Made by a program: the position numbers and the translations under genes. Under the pieces are notes generated by a model that was given only the letters and a program-made list of their open reading frames with translations, did no database searches and had not been told where the DNA came from. DNA of 64,000 nucleotides from Cohnella ginsengisoli (GTDB lineage: Bacteria > Bacillota > Bacilli > Paenibacillales > Paenibacillaceae): NCBI RefSeq assembly GCF_029525555.1, contig NZ_JAPDHZ010000002.1, positions 1,525,868 to 1,589,867 on the forward strand. Reading direction: 5' to 3'. Position 1 is the stretch's first letter. Every line of letters starts with the position of its first letter. Positions 1-8,986 of this stretch are shown here, in pieces.

Positions 1-759
1 GACCGCCAGCTTCAGCTTTTCCCGCTCGTCGTCCTTGTCGCGGATCGTCTGCCTGATACGCTCGCTCATCGCGCGAATCCCTTCGCCCAGCTCGCCGATC
101 TCGTCCCTGCGCTTCACGCCGGCCGTATCGTAGCTGCCCTCCCGGATCCGGTTCACCGCTTGGTTCAGCTTGATGATGCTGCCGGAGAGCGCGTTAAAAT
201 AAAAATAGGCCAAAATAAAGCTGAGCAGAAACGTGCCGGCGCCAATAAACTCGAACAGCCGCTTGATTTGATCGTAGAAGACCGCGTTGGCAGCCAGATC
301 GTAATAAAACTGCACGACGCCCACCTGCTCGTTGCCGACGTTCAAGGGAGCCAGATAGTACAGCGCATCATCTTCGACCAGGTAAGCCGTTTTCCGTTGG
401 AGCGCGTAAGCCAGCGTCTTGCCGATGCCCTCGGACACGACGCCGGACTTGTTTTTATAGATCGCCTTTCCGTCCGCATCGTACAGCTCGATCGTCTGTC
501 CGCTGATCTGCTCCAGCTGCCTGCCGAATTCCGCGCCTTTGGAAGCGAGATACGTCTCGGGCACCTTGTTCGACTCGGCCGTCAGCGACTGATACAAGTA
601 CGTATTCGCCGTCGAAGCCTGCTGCGCCATAAATTGCTCGACCTGCGCGCGCTGATTGTTCTGAATGCCCCGAAGCACGAGCAGGCTCATGACGAGGACC
701 GTCAACAGCAGCAGCGCCGCCAGAAAAACGCTCGTTTTAAGCTTGATGCTAATTCTCAA
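1..759 (-). CDS. Sensor histidine kinase, N-terminal part (runs off the window)
   Basis: Membrane sensor kinase expected to phosphorylate the response regulator encoded just upstream. The visible 253 codons hold a transmembrane segment near residues 10-28, an extracytoplasmic domain of about 145 residues, a second transmembrane segment near 175-195 and a HAMP linker (INQAV/NRIREGSY...RRDEIGELGEGI type). The dimerisation and ATPase domains lie beyond position 1. I chose the TTG start at 759: it sits behind a GGGAGGCGGG ribosome binding site inside the end of the regulator gene, overlapping it by 11 bp, which implies translational coupling. The layout matches PhoR/ResE-type kinases, but the signal cannot be told from the sequence. 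Confidence 0.85.
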   Translation of the reverse strand, partial: MRISIKLKTSVFLAALLLLTVLVMSLLVLRGIQNNQRAQVEQFMAQQASTANTYLYQSLTAESNKVPETYLASKGAEFGRQLEQISGQTIELYDADGKAIYKNKSGVVSEGIGKTLAYALQRKTAYLVEDDALYYLAPLNVGNEQVGVVQFYYDLAANAVFYDQIKRLFEFIGAGTFLLSFILAYFYFNALSGSIIKLNQAVNRIREGSYDTAGVKRRDEIGELGEGIRAMSERIRQTIRDKDDEREKLKLAV

Positions 760-1447
760 TACGCCCGCCTCCCGCGGCTTTATAGCCGATCCCGTGCACG
801 GTCTGGATGACGTCGCTGCAGTCCTCGCCCAGCTTTTTTCTCAGCCGCTGCACGTGGATATCGACGGTTCGCGTGCCGCCGGCGAAGTCCATGCCCCACA
901 CCAGGTCCAGCAGCTGCTCCCGCGTGTATACCATTCCCGGACGGGCGGCGAGCTGCGCCAGCAGGTCGAACTCCTTGGGCGTCAGATCGAGCAGTCTTCC
1001 GCCCGCCGTCGCCCGCCTTTTCCCGACGTGCAGCGCGATGACGCCAAGCTCGATCTCGGCGGATTCCTCCATTTCGCCGGCCGCTTGCATCCTGCGTAGC
1101 AGCGACTTCAGCCGCGCCAGCAGCTCCCGCATGTCGAACGGCTTGGTCATATAATCGTCAGCGCCAAGCTCCAGTCCGAGCACCTTGTTGACGATATCTT
1201 CCTTGGCCGTCAGCATGATGACGCCGATGCGTCCTTTGTTTTGCAGCTTTTTAAGAATATCGTATCCGTCCATACCCGGCAGCATCACATCGAGCACAAT
1301 GGCATCGGGCCGGTAAATGCTCAGCCTCGCCAGCGCCTCGCCGCCGTCATAGACCGTTTCGACCTCATAGCCCTCCCGCTTCAAGGCATAGGCGATGGCG
1401 TCGGCGATTTTTCGCTCGTCCTCGATGACCATCACTTTTTCGTGCAT
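749..1447 (-). CDS. OmpR/PhoB-family response regulator
   Basis: A 232-residue two-component response regulator. The receiver domain (about 1-120) has the acidic pair near residues 9-10, the phosphoacceptor Asp53 in the VLDVMLPGMDG motif, and the conserved Lys in TKPF. The C-terminal winged helix (about 135-228) carries the usual LTPKEFDLL start and the TRTVDIHVQRLRKKL recognition helix. Length is normal for the family. It precedes and overlaps the sensor kinase gene. PhoP, WalR and ResD homologs cannot be told apart here; the genes normally beside walRK are absent, so WalR is unlikely. Confidence 0.92.
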   Translation of the reverse strand: MHEKVMVIEDERKIADAIAYALKREGYEVETVYDGGEALARLSIYRPDAIVLDVMLPGMDGYDILKKLQNKGRIGVIMLTAKEDIVNKVLGLELGADDYMTKPFDMRELLARLKSLLRRMQAAGEMEESAEIELGVIALHVGKRRATAGGRLLDLTPKEFDLLAQLAARPGMVYTREQLLDLVWGMDFAGGTRTVDIHVQRLRKKLGEDCSDVIQTVHGIGYKAAGGGRIEN

Positions 1448-1550
1448 GGGGCTTCCTCCGTTAGCGCGCGGCCTGAAATGTGAAAACCGTTTTCGCCCCC
1501 TATGCTAGTGCAGTTAAGTTCGCTTGTAAAGCCAAAGCGGCACGTCAAGC

Positions 1551-1609
1551 AAAAAGCTCCGTCCGCCGATCGGCTCTCCCTCGAGAACCCTGCCGGCAGC
1601 CGGAGCTTT
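1551..1609 (-). terminator. Rho-independent terminator of the penicillin-binding protein gene
   Basis: On the minus strand AAAGCTCCG (1601-1609) pairs with CGGAGCTTT (1553-1561) across a long, internally structured loop and is followed by a short T run. It lies 40 bp past the stop codon of the PBP gene. Confidence 0.6.
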
Positions 1610-1648
1610 GATTAATGATGAGCGTCAAACAGGTGTCGTATCGCTCTC

Positions 1649-3674
1649 TTATTGTCCAGCAGGCGTACCCGCCGCCTTCTTCGCCGGTCCAGCGTCCGTC
1701 AATCCCACCGCCGCGTCGTACGCGTCGAAGATTTTGCGCGCGATCGGCGCCGCGCCCCAGCCGCCGTAGCCGCCCTCGGGGACGACGACCGCGACCGCGA
1801 GCTTCGGATCGTTGGCGGGGGCGTAGGCGATGAACACCGCATTCTCGACGCGGCCGCCGCCGACGTCCTGCTCCGACGTACCGGTCTTGCGCCGGAACGA
1901 ATACTTGAAATCGTCGAAGCCCTGAACCTTAACCTGCGACATGCCGCTCTCGATCGTCTGCCAGTAGCTTTTCGGAAATTCGATCTTGTTCAGCACTTCG
2001 GATTCGTAGCCTTGCACGACGTTGCCGTCCGTGTCCTCGATGCGGTCGACGAACTGCGGCTTCAGCCGCGTGCCGCGGCTCGCGAGGGTGGTCGCGTACT
2101 GCGCCAGCTGAAGCGCCGTGTAGCGCCCCTGCTGGCCGAACGAGGAGTAGATGAGCGCGGACTGCGCGCTGCCCCGCTTGGATTCGATATAATAGTTGAC
2201 CGATCCCTTGGATTCGCCCGGCAGACCGCTCTCCGTCTTGACGCCGAGCCCGAATTCCTTCATGTAATTGTCCCAGACGTCCAGTCCCTTGGAGCCGTCG
2301 CGCAAATAGAGCTTGTTGCCCACCATACCCGCCATGTAGGCGTTCGAGGAATGGGCGATCGCGGACGCCGGCGTCAATATGCCGTTGGCCGCGCTGCCTG
2401 CGTTGCGAACCCTCGTCTTGTGGCCTTCGCGCCCGAATTCGAAGTAGCCCGGATCGGAAAACGTGGAACCGGTCGTGATCAATCCTTCGTTCAGGCCGAG
2501 CAAAATGGTGAGCGGCTTCTGCGTGGAACCGAGGTTGACGAGCGAGGAAGGATGCTTCTTGCGCTCCTTCTCGTCCGCATAAGGCGCCTGGACCTCGCGA
2601 ATCGCGCCGTTGCTCAGATAGAACTGGAATTGCTCGTAGTTTTTCGCGCTGATCCCGCCCTGCCACACGTTCGCGTCGTAGTCGGGCATGCTCGCCATGG
2701 CGACGACCTTGCCCGTCTTGACCTCCATCGCCACCGCGTAACCGGTCTTGGCGTTCGGGGCGCGCTCCTGCTTGTTGTTCGAGGTGCGGATCTGCTGCAG
2801 ATGCTCGGTGATCGCGTTTTGCGTCGCCAGCTGCACGTCCTTGTTGATCGTCAGGTACAGGTTGTCCCCCTTGACCGGCTTGGTGAGCTCCATCGGGCCG
2901 ATGATCTGGCTCTGATTGTTGACCGGATAGGTTTTCAGCCCGTTGCGCCCGCGCAGCTCGGACTGGTACATGAGCTCGAGACCGTCGAAGCCGACGTCCT
3001 CCGTATCCAGATACTTGAGCGTCGGGTCTTCCTGATCCTTGTTGATATCCTTGTAAAAATCAAGCGAAGTCGCACCGGACAGCTGCTTCATATAGCCGAC
3101 GAGCTGCGTCGCGACGCGCTCTTTGCTGTACTGGCGGATGCTCTCTTCTACGATGTCCACGCCTTTAAATTCGTCGCGGTGCTCGCTGAAATAGGCGATC
3201 TCCTGATCCGTCAGCCCCGACTTGATCCGACGCTGCTGGAACGGGTAATGCACCTTTCCCTCGAAGTCCATGTCCTCGTAGATCTCGGCCGCCGTGAGCG
3301 GCTCCTTCGTCTTGTCTCCGTAGAGCTTGAATGCCGCCTCGATGCGCGCGGCCAGCGCCTGTCCTTCTGCCTTTTTTGGTGCCCGGCTCGAGCGTGAAGT
3401 AGAGTGACTGCGTCGACGTGGAGTAGGCGATCGGAAACCCCGCCGAATCGTAAATGTTGCCGCGGATCGGCGGAATCGATACGTCCTTGGTCGCCAGCTG
3501 ATGCTCTTGCTCCTTCAGGTTCGGCCCTTCGACGAATTGCAGGTAGGCGAGGCGGATGATCAACACCGAGAAAAGTCCGAATACGGTAAAAAAGAAAAAG
3601 TTCAGACGAATGCTGAAGTGACGGCGGTTGCGGAGGACTCTCCGCTCCGCCTCTTCCGTCAGCTTGTCGCTCAT
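1649..3674 (-). CDS. Class B penicillin-binding protein (PBP2/MrdA type), interrupted by one frameshift
   Basis: Peptidoglycan transpeptidase anchored in the membrane. The N-terminus has a transmembrane helix (about residues 22-42, FFFFTVFGLFSVLIIRL) and a PBP dimerisation domain beginning with the IPPIRGNIYD motif. The catalytic domain shows all three signatures: S-x-x-K (STQK), S-x-N (SSN) and KTG (KTGTSEQ). The start is the ATG at 3674, nine bases after GGAGG. The frame changes at a T6 run (3372-3377, A6 on the coding strand); removing one base joins TKK to AEGQALAARIEAAF and restores one roughly 675-residue protein. Because every catalytic motif is intact, I read the break as a sequencing error. 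The upstream intergenic space is filled by a tandem repeat array. Confidence 0.85.
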
Positions 3675-3809
3675 AGAAAACATCCTCCTGTTGATACTGC
3701 GCCCGCAAGCGGGCTACCGCCTAATCGAGCGACAGGCAAAGATCTATGCGCCGCATTCGCGGCAGCTCTTGCCGCCAACGGGCACAGCGTACGCACGACC
3801 TGCAACCAA

Positions 3810-4383
3810 TAGCGGAACATTCTTCCGCTAACGGCTCGCAGGCATATAGTGACCCGGCGCCGTAGCGTAACTTTTTTCCGCTAACGGCTCGCACACGCTC
3901 GTGACCCGCACCCATAGCGGAACTTTCTTCCGCTAACGGCTCGCACACACTCGTGACCCGCACCCATAGCGGAACTTTCTTCCGCTAACGGCTAGCACAC
4001 ACTCGTGACCCGCACCCATAGCGGAACTTTCTTCCGCTAACGGCTCGCACACACTCGTGACCCGACGCCGAAGCGGAACTTTCTTCCGCTATCGGCTCGC
4101 ACACACTCGTGCCCTTGCGCCGTAGCGGAACTTTCTTCCGCTAACAGCTCGCACACACTCGTGCCCTTGCGCCATAGCGGAACTTTCTTCCGCTAACAGC
4201 TCGCACACACTCGTGCCCCAGCGCCATAGCGGAACTTTCTTCCGCTAACAGCTCGCACACACTCGTGTCCCTGCGCCGTAGCGGAACTTTCTTCCGCTAA
4301 CGGCTAGCACACACCCGTGCCCCGGCACCATAGCGGAACTTGCTTCCGCTAACGGCTAGCACACCCCCGTGCCCCAGCGCCAC
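3810..4383. repeat. Tandem array of 11 palindromic 52-bp repeats
   Basis: Eleven units begin at 3811, 3864, 3916, 3968, 4020, 4072, 4124, 4176, 4228, 4280 and 4332, so the spacing is 52 bp (53 once). Each unit opens with a perfect or near-perfect hairpin, AGCGGAA-(5-nt loop)-TTCCGCT, flanked by T and A. It continues with (A/T)CGGCTCGCACACACTCGTG and ends with a variable 12-14 bp segment. The hairpin arms are the best conserved part; single changes (for example AGCGTAA in unit 2) are rare. The array fills the gap between the PBP gene and the upstream co-directional transglutaminase-like gene. Confidence 0.95.
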
Positions 4384-4405
4384 GGCTTTAACTTCCCGCT
4401 CCTGC

Positions 4406-5527
4406 CTACGCCGAGCGAATGTGCGTATCGTCGAAGCGCGGCGGGTTGAACCAGTCGCCCGTCTTCGCCCACGTCGAGTCGAGCGGGATCCACTCGCCGC
4501 GGTCGCCGAGCAGCACCTCGTTCCAGGCATGCGGACCATATCCGCCCTGCCCGTTGTAGCCCTGTCCGGTCACGACGCGCACGTTCAGGCCGACCGAACG
4601 CGCCATGGCCGCGTATAGCCTGGCATAGTCGATGCAGACGCCCTCGCGCGTGCGGAACGTATCCTCCGGCGACTGCTCGCGCCACTCCCCGCGCTGCTCG
4701 TACGCTTCGGCCTTCGCGTCGTCGTAGGCGACGCGAGTGCCGACCCACTCGTACAGCGCCCTTGCCTTCGCCTCGTCGCCGTCGGCCTGCGACGTCACTT
4801 CCTTCGCCGCGCTCACGATGTCCGTCGGCAGGTCGGCGTCGATGATGTCGTAGCGCTTCTGCCATAGCTTATCCATCTCGCCCTGCATCGACGCGGCCAG
4901 CACCGGCAGCCGCTCGGTCAGCAGGTCGCCGGCGGCCGGCCGTATGATCTGCGCGGCGGCTTCGCGGTAGAGCCCGGACTGCTCGATATACTGGGCGAAC
5001 GCGCTTTGCGGCGACAGCGCGCAGTAGGCGAACAGGACGGCGGTCACGAGGATCGCCCGTCCGCCGCCCAGCGCCGCGCCGATGAGGCCGCCGACGGTCC
5101 GGCTGACAGGCCCGCCGCCCGGTACAAGAACAAAAGGCGCGGCGCCCACGCGAATGAGCAGCGAGGAGACCGTGCCAAGCACATACCGAAGCAGCAAGTA
5201 GGCGATCAAAAACAAAACGGCAAAACGCAGCAGCGGGAGATCCCGCACGCCCGAAAAGGCGGTGTAGCCAAGCTGACGCCAGGTCGAAGCGTCGGCCGCG
5301 GGCATCTCCCAATTGCGCGCCGCGAGCCAGCGCTGGACGGCAGGCGACGCGGCCGAAGCGCACCAGGCGGCCGCTCCCATCGCGACGAGCGTCAGGAGCG
5401 CGCCCGAGAGGAATAAAAACAGCTGCTTGGCGGAGCCCTTGGCACCCCGCCTCATGCCTTGAAGGAGGGACACCGCTACGAGCGCGAGCAGCGCGATAGT
5501 GACGAAGTTCCCGTCCAGCCAGCTCAT
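4406..5527 (-). CDS. Membrane protein with CvpA-like N-terminus and transglutaminase-like C-terminal domain
   Basis: 373 residues. The first 190 contain about four hydrophobic helices with a layout like CvpA (colicin V production) proteins, including a GSAKQ segment after helix 1 and SRTVGGLIGAALGG before the last helix. The C-terminal third is a transglutaminase/protease-like fold with a plausible Cys-His-Asp triad: Cys298 (EGVCIDYARL), His333 (GPHAWNEV) and Asp350 (IPLDSTW). Such domains often act on or near the cell wall as peptidases or transglutaminases; the actual reaction is unknown. The ATG at 5527 overlaps the stop of the preceding gene (ATGA), so the two genes are translationally coupled. 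Confidence 0.82.
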   Translation of the reverse strand: MSWLDGNFVTIALLALVAVSLLQGMRRGAKGSAKQLFLFLSGALLTLVAMGAAAWCASAASPAVQRWLAARNWEMPAADASTWRQLGYTAFSGVRDLPLLRFAVLFLIAYLLLRYVLGTVSSLLIRVGAAPFVLVPGGGPVSRTVGGLIGAALGGGRAILVTAVLFAYCALSPQSAFAQYIEQSGLYREAAAQIIRPAAGDLLTERLPVLAASMQGEMDKLWQKRYDIIDADLPTDIVSAAKEVTSQADGDEAKARALYEWVGTRVAYDDAKAEAYEQRGEWREQSPEDTFRTREGVCIDYARLYAAMARSVGLNVRVVTGQGYNGQGGYGPHAWNEVLLGDRGEWIPLDSTWAKTGDWFNPPRFDDTHIRSA

Positions 5528-5970
5528 TTCGATGCTTGAAGCGCCGTCGTCACGAAGTCGCGAACGGGCCCTTCCATTTTCCACGTGCCCAGCGATACGC
5601 TCCGGAACTTCACGTCCACCTCGCCGGAGTTCGGCGTGCCGGTCAATTCCAGATTCGGAGATTTGACGAGATAGGTGCCGTCCGGGTTCAATGTATAGGT
5701 CGCTTTTTTGGCTTCCTCGGCCATCGCCTTGGACGCCTCGTCCTTCATGGCCGACGTCGCGGTCTCTACGACCTGACCGCCGATCTCCTTCAGATCGCTC
5801 ACCGTATAGCCCCCGTACACGACGACGCCTACGACGATCGCCGCGGCGAGCACCCATTTCAGCACGGTTTTGACCACGTTCAATATGACCAGCAGCGCGA
5901 CGACCGCGATCAGGATCAATACCCAATGATCAGTGACGAACTGCTTCCAGGCCTCGGGTTCGAAGCTCAT
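5524..5970 (-). CDS. Small membrane protein of unknown function
   Basis: 148 residues with two adjacent hydrophobic stretches near 15-32 and 36-55 (VLILIAVVALLVILNVV and WVLAAAIVVGVVVYGGYTV). These are followed by a helix rich in Lys, Glu and Ala and a C-terminal part likely to form beta strands (GTYLVKSPNLELTGTP). No family was recognised. It is followed directly by the CvpA/transglutaminase-like gene with a 4-bp overlap, so the two probably act together at the membrane. The ATG at 5970 follows GGAGATCTT. Confidence 0.7.
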   Translation of the reverse strand: MSFEPEAWKQFVTDHWVLILIAVVALLVILNVVKTVLKWVLAAAIVVGVVVYGGYTVSDLKEIGGQVVETATSAMKDEASKAMAEEAKKATYTLNPDGTYLVKSPNLELTGTPNSGEVDVKFRSVSLGTWKMEGPVRDFVTTALQASK

Positions 5971-6042
5971 AAGATCTCCTCCATAGCTATAAATCTGTAC
6001 TCTATTATACTTTACAGATTTGCCTCTCGTAAAACCCCGGAC

Positions 6043-7659
6043 TTAGGACCGGAATTTGAAAGCTTGCTCGCCGCGCCGGCGCAGTCGGTCCTCGGTCGTG
6101 TTGAAGACGTATAAATGAATCCATTTGGCGCTCATTCGGATGGACAGCGGCACGACCGCGAGCACTAGCGCGGCGCCCGCGGTCAATGCGATCCAGTAAG
6201 CGGTGCCGATCCGGCCGCCCAGCAGCGTCTCGGGGACCGCCCAGCGCATCACCGTTCCCGGCAGAAAATAAGCGGCAAACCCGACAGGGAAGTACAGCCA
6301 TCCGAGAAGAGAGCTTCGCAGCGTACAAGCCTGCATGAACGCGAGCGCGCTGACGAACAGCCCGCACAGTAAATAAGCGGCCAGTATATAAAATATGCTG
6401 CCGATTCGGTCGCCATGCGAAAAGTAGTCAAGCCCCTCTCTACCGCCCAGCGCGACGCCTGCGGCCAAGACGGCCAGCAAGCCTGCCGATGCTCGCAGAA
6501 CGAACGCCCACACGGCGAGAAATCTCGCCAGCAGCAGATGATGCCGCGGATAAGGGAGTCCCAGCCACCATTCCAGCCTGCGCTTGTTCGCCTCGTGGGA
6601 GATCTGGATCGTGATCGCCAGCATAGGCGCGATGCAAGGGATGACCAGCATGGCCCGCAGCGCGCTCAAAAGTCCCAGCGGATCCCTGGCGCCGAAGTAG
6701 CCGCCGATTCCCGCGAGCAGCAGGAGTCCTGCGAAAACGAGCCGCACTGGCTTGATCGACGACCAGTACGCGTACCGCGAATGTTCCAACGCGTACAGCG
6801 CGGCGAATCCCTTGCCGATGCGCTCGTTTCCGACGGCGGCAGTCTTCCGCCCGCTCCGCCCGCTCATAAAGCCGAAGCTGCCGGGTCGATGACGGGCGAG
6901 ATCGGGTATTCCATAACGGCCTGCGAGCCAGAGGCAGGCCCGATAGGCCAGCGCGGCAAGCAGAAAGCCGACGACCGCATATTGAACGATGCGGCCGGCG
7001 CCGAGATAAGGCATCGCGTCCGTTTCGAGGCTCGAGAGGATACCGAACAAGCCGAACGGCATGATCGTTACGACAATCCATGGAACGAGGAGCCATCTCC
7101 GCCAGCCGTAATACATGCCCAGCAAGCTGTATCCCGCGAATGTTCCGAGCGGGACGAGCGCGGCATACAGCGGCGCGTGAGCGAGCGCGATAGCCGCGAG
7201 CTCGCCGCCGCCGAGCATCGTCCCCGTCTCATCTTGTACAGCGAGCAGAACGGCGCCATGGCCGATGCATACGAGCCATATGCCGGCGGCGGCGACGTAC
7301 TGAATGCCGCAAGCCGCGATCAGTTTGGCCTTGACCAGACTTGACCGCGGGACGGGCAGGCCGAGCCACCATTCTCGAAACCCGTTCTCCCATACGGTCA
7401 TCGCCATGCCGCCGCCCGTATATGCCGCGATCAGGAAGACGAGCATGGCGCCAAGCGCAAAGATCGATTGTGCCGAAAAGCCGTCTCCGAATAAAATCAG
7501 CGAAGCGACAAGGAGCGTGGCCAGAGCCAAACCCCAGTAAGCCAACAATGCCGCGTCCCTCGGCAGCATCGAACGATAAGCCCGCCATTCGAGCCTCAGC
7601 AGCGCCTCTTCGGCCGGCTCCAGCCGGAGCAGGCCGCACATCCGATCGCTCGGCCTCAT
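6043..7659 (-). CDS. ABC transporter permease (YtrC/YtrD-like context)
   Basis: 538-residue polytopic membrane protein with roughly twelve hydrophobic segments in two similar halves. Each half carries the repeated motif EWWLGLP (about residues 96 and 367), which suggests an internal duplication of an ABC-2 type permease. It starts at the ATG at 7659, overlapping the stop codon of the ATPase gene (ATGA). Together with that ATPase and the GntR regulator upstream it forms a three-gene operon resembling B. subtilis ytrA-ytrB-ytrC/D, which is induced by cell-wall antibiotics. The substrate is unknown. Confidence 0.82.
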   Translation of the reverse strand: MRPSDRMCGLLRLEPAEEALLRLEWRAYRSMLPRDAALLAYWGLALATLLVASLILFGDGFSAQSIFALGAMLVFLIAAYTGGGMAMTVWENGFREWWLGLPVPRSSLVKAKLIAACGIQYVAAAGIWLVCIGHGAVLLAVQDETGTMLGGGELAAIALAHAPLYAALVPLGTFAGYSLLGMYYGWRRWLLVPWIVVTIMPFGLFGILSSLETDAMPYLGAGRIVQYAVVGFLLAALAYRACLWLAGRYGIPDLARHRPGSFGFMSGRSGRKTAAVGNERIGKGFAALYALEHSRYAYWSSIKPVRLVFAGLLLLAGIGGYFGARDPLGLLSALRAMLVIPCIAPMLAITIQISHEANKRRLEWWLGLPYPRHHLLLARFLAVWAFVLRASAGLLAVLAAGVALGGREGLDYFSHGDRIGSIFYILAAYLLCGLFVSALAFMQACTLRSSLLGWLYFPVGFAAYFLPGTVMRWAVPETLLGGRIGTAYWIALTAGAALVLAVVPLSIRMSAKWIHLYVFNTTEDRLRRRGEQAFKFRS

Positions 7660-8411
7660 GCGAACACGTCCCGGTAGCAGGATTCGACCGAACGTCCGCT
7701 TGCCCGCAACTGATCGACGTCGTGGCAGCCGAGCATGCGCCCTTCGCCGATGAGCACGATCCGGTCGAACAAATTTTCCATCTCGCGAATATCGTGCGTG
7801 GCGATCAGGAACGTGCGCTCGCCGTCCGCCAGCTCGCCGACCACGGCCTGCGCGATCGATTCGCGGGACACCATGTCGACGCCGGCGAACGGCTCGTCGA
7901 GCACGATGATCGGTGCCTGCCGCGACAAGCAGGTGAGCAGCTGAAGCCGCGCTTCCTGGCCGCGCGACATCGATCCGATCCGCTGTGCCGGGTCCACGTC
8001 CAGCTTGACGACCAGCTCCTCCATACGCGCTTCGCTCCAATCCGGATACAGGCCAGCCGCCAGCCGCAGCCACTCGCCCGCTCCCAAGTACGGCGGCAGC
8101 TGCCCCCGGTCCGGCAGGAAGGACAGCACGCCGAGCCGTTCGGGCCCGGCAGGGGCGCAGAACAGCTCCGCCCGCCCGCTGTCCGGCGGGAACATGCCCG
8201 TCAGGATGCGCATGAGCGACGACTTGCCCGCCCCGTTCGGACCGAGCAGTCCCGCGAGGCTGCCTGCCGGTATCTCGAACGATACGCCGTCGAGCACGGT
8301 TTTTTTCTTGACGCGAAGCGTGACGTCCACGCAGCGAATGGCCGGCGCCTTGGCTCCGGCGGCCGCGGAGAACTTCGCCTCCGGATATCGCGAATCCGCC
8401 ATGACGATCAC
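7656..8411 (-). CDS. ABC transporter ATP-binding protein (YtrB-like)
   Basis: 251-residue nucleotide-binding domain. Walker A is GPNGAGKSS, the signature motif is the degenerate MSRGQEARLQLL in place of LSGGQ, and Walker B is PIIVLDEP followed by the H-loop ATHD. It would energise the permease encoded by the next, overlapping gene. The start overlaps the stop of the GntR regulator, so all three genes are coupled. Its expression should follow the two operator sites upstream of the regulator. Confidence 0.9.
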   Translation of the reverse strand: MIVMADSRYPEAKFSAAAGAKAPAIRCVDVTLRVKKKTVLDGVSFEIPAGSLAGLLGPNGAGKSSLMRILTGMFPPDSGRAELFCAPAGPERLGVLSFLPDRGQLPPYLGAGEWLRLAAGLYPDWSEARMEELVVKLDVDPAQRIGSMSRGQEARLQLLTCLSRQAPIIVLDEPFAGVDMVSRESIAQAVVGELADGERTFLIATHDIREMENLFDRIVLIGEGRMLGCHDVDQLRASGRSVESCYRDVFA

Positions 8412-8791
8412 TCCTTTTCCCGGGCTAACGCCAATAATTGATCGAGAGTCAATCCGATCGAGCGGGCCGTCTCCTCCAGCCTCGCGACCGCTTCCCGCGC
8501 CAGCTCCCTTCGCGAGATCCCTATCACCGCTTCATCCTCCGTCACGAACGTCCCCTGCCCCCTGTAAGTCACGATTAATCCCGGGCGCTCCAGCTCCTGA
8601 TACGTCTTCATGATCGTCGTCGGATTGACGCGCAGGCTCGCCGCCGCTTCGCGCACGGACGGCAACCGTGTCCCGGGCCCGAGCTCGCCTCTGGCGATCA
8701 TCGCGCGCACCTGCTCTACGAATTGCTCGTACAGCGGCCGGGAAGGATCGAGCCGGAAGTCCTCCGGCTTCCATATGCGGATCGGCGGCAT
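8408..8791 (-). CDS. ytrA: GntR-family repressor of the YtrA subfamily
   Basis: 127 residues: a GntR winged helix (about 12-80, including PLYEQFVEQVRAMI, LPSVREAAASLRVNPTTIMKTYQEL and GQGTFV) and only a short helical tail, the hallmark of the YtrA subfamily. I chose the ATG at 8791 because it follows AAGGAAGCGGGG; longer versions would extend into the operator region. Two perfect AGTGTA-N13-TACACT palindromes lie 27 and 62 bp upstream, so the gene very probably represses its own operon. Confidence 0.88.
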   Translation of the reverse strand: MPPIRIWKPEDFRLDPSRPLYEQFVEQVRAMIARGELGPGTRLPSVREAAASLRVNPTTIMKTYQELERPGLIVTYRGQGTFVTEDEAVIGISRRELAREAVARLEETARSIGLTLDQLLALAREKE

Positions 8792-8817
8792 CGCCACACC
8801 CCGCTTCCTTTGTGTGA

Positions 8818-8842
8818 AGTGTATGGAAACACGCCATACACT
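8818..8842. promoter_or_regulatory. YtrA-type operator 1
   Basis: AGTGTA at 8818-8823 and TACACT at 8837-8842 are separated by exactly 13 bp and the inner bases extend the palindrome (ATGG/CCAT). This is the arrangement I recall for the B. subtilis YtrA binding site. It lies between the likely promoter and the start codon of the ytrA-like gene. Confidence 0.85.
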
Positions 8843-8852
8843 ATATGCGTAA

Positions 8853-8877
8853 AGTGTACCATGCAGCGCCATACACT
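8853..8877. promoter_or_regulatory. YtrA-type operator 2
   Basis: A second AGTGTA-N13-TACACT palindrome whose start is 35 bp from that of operator 1. Two dimers could sit on nearby helical faces and block the promoter, which must overlap this segment. Confidence 0.85.
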
Positions 8878-8986
8878 TCAAGCCCCTCTTTCCCGCGAAA
8901 GGTCATATCCTCGTCCGCCCCGGCGTACAAGTAGGAATAACGTTTAAGACGCCCGTCCTGCGTCTTTGCAAATGGAGGCGAACGCA

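Noticed and set aside
160..810. Long plus-strand open frame opposite the sensor kinase
   Set aside because: Arg/Leu-rich sequence antisense to a clear kinase gene; no ribosome binding site. High GC makes such open frames common here.
3366..3380. Programmed frameshift in the PBP gene (A6G slippery run)
   Set aside because: The needed shift is +1 (skip one base), not the -1 typical of A-AAA-AAG sites. No stimulatory hairpin is evident and many other genes in the window show the same type of break.
1652..3397. 581-codon plus-strand open frame opposite the PBP gene
   Set aside because: Composition is that of an antisense shadow (Arg, Val, Asp, His rich) and it has no recognisable domain, whereas the minus strand encodes all PBP motifs.
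3810..4383. CRISPR array as an explanation of the 52-bp repeats
   Set aside because: The whole unit is conserved with no unique spacers, and no cas genes are present.
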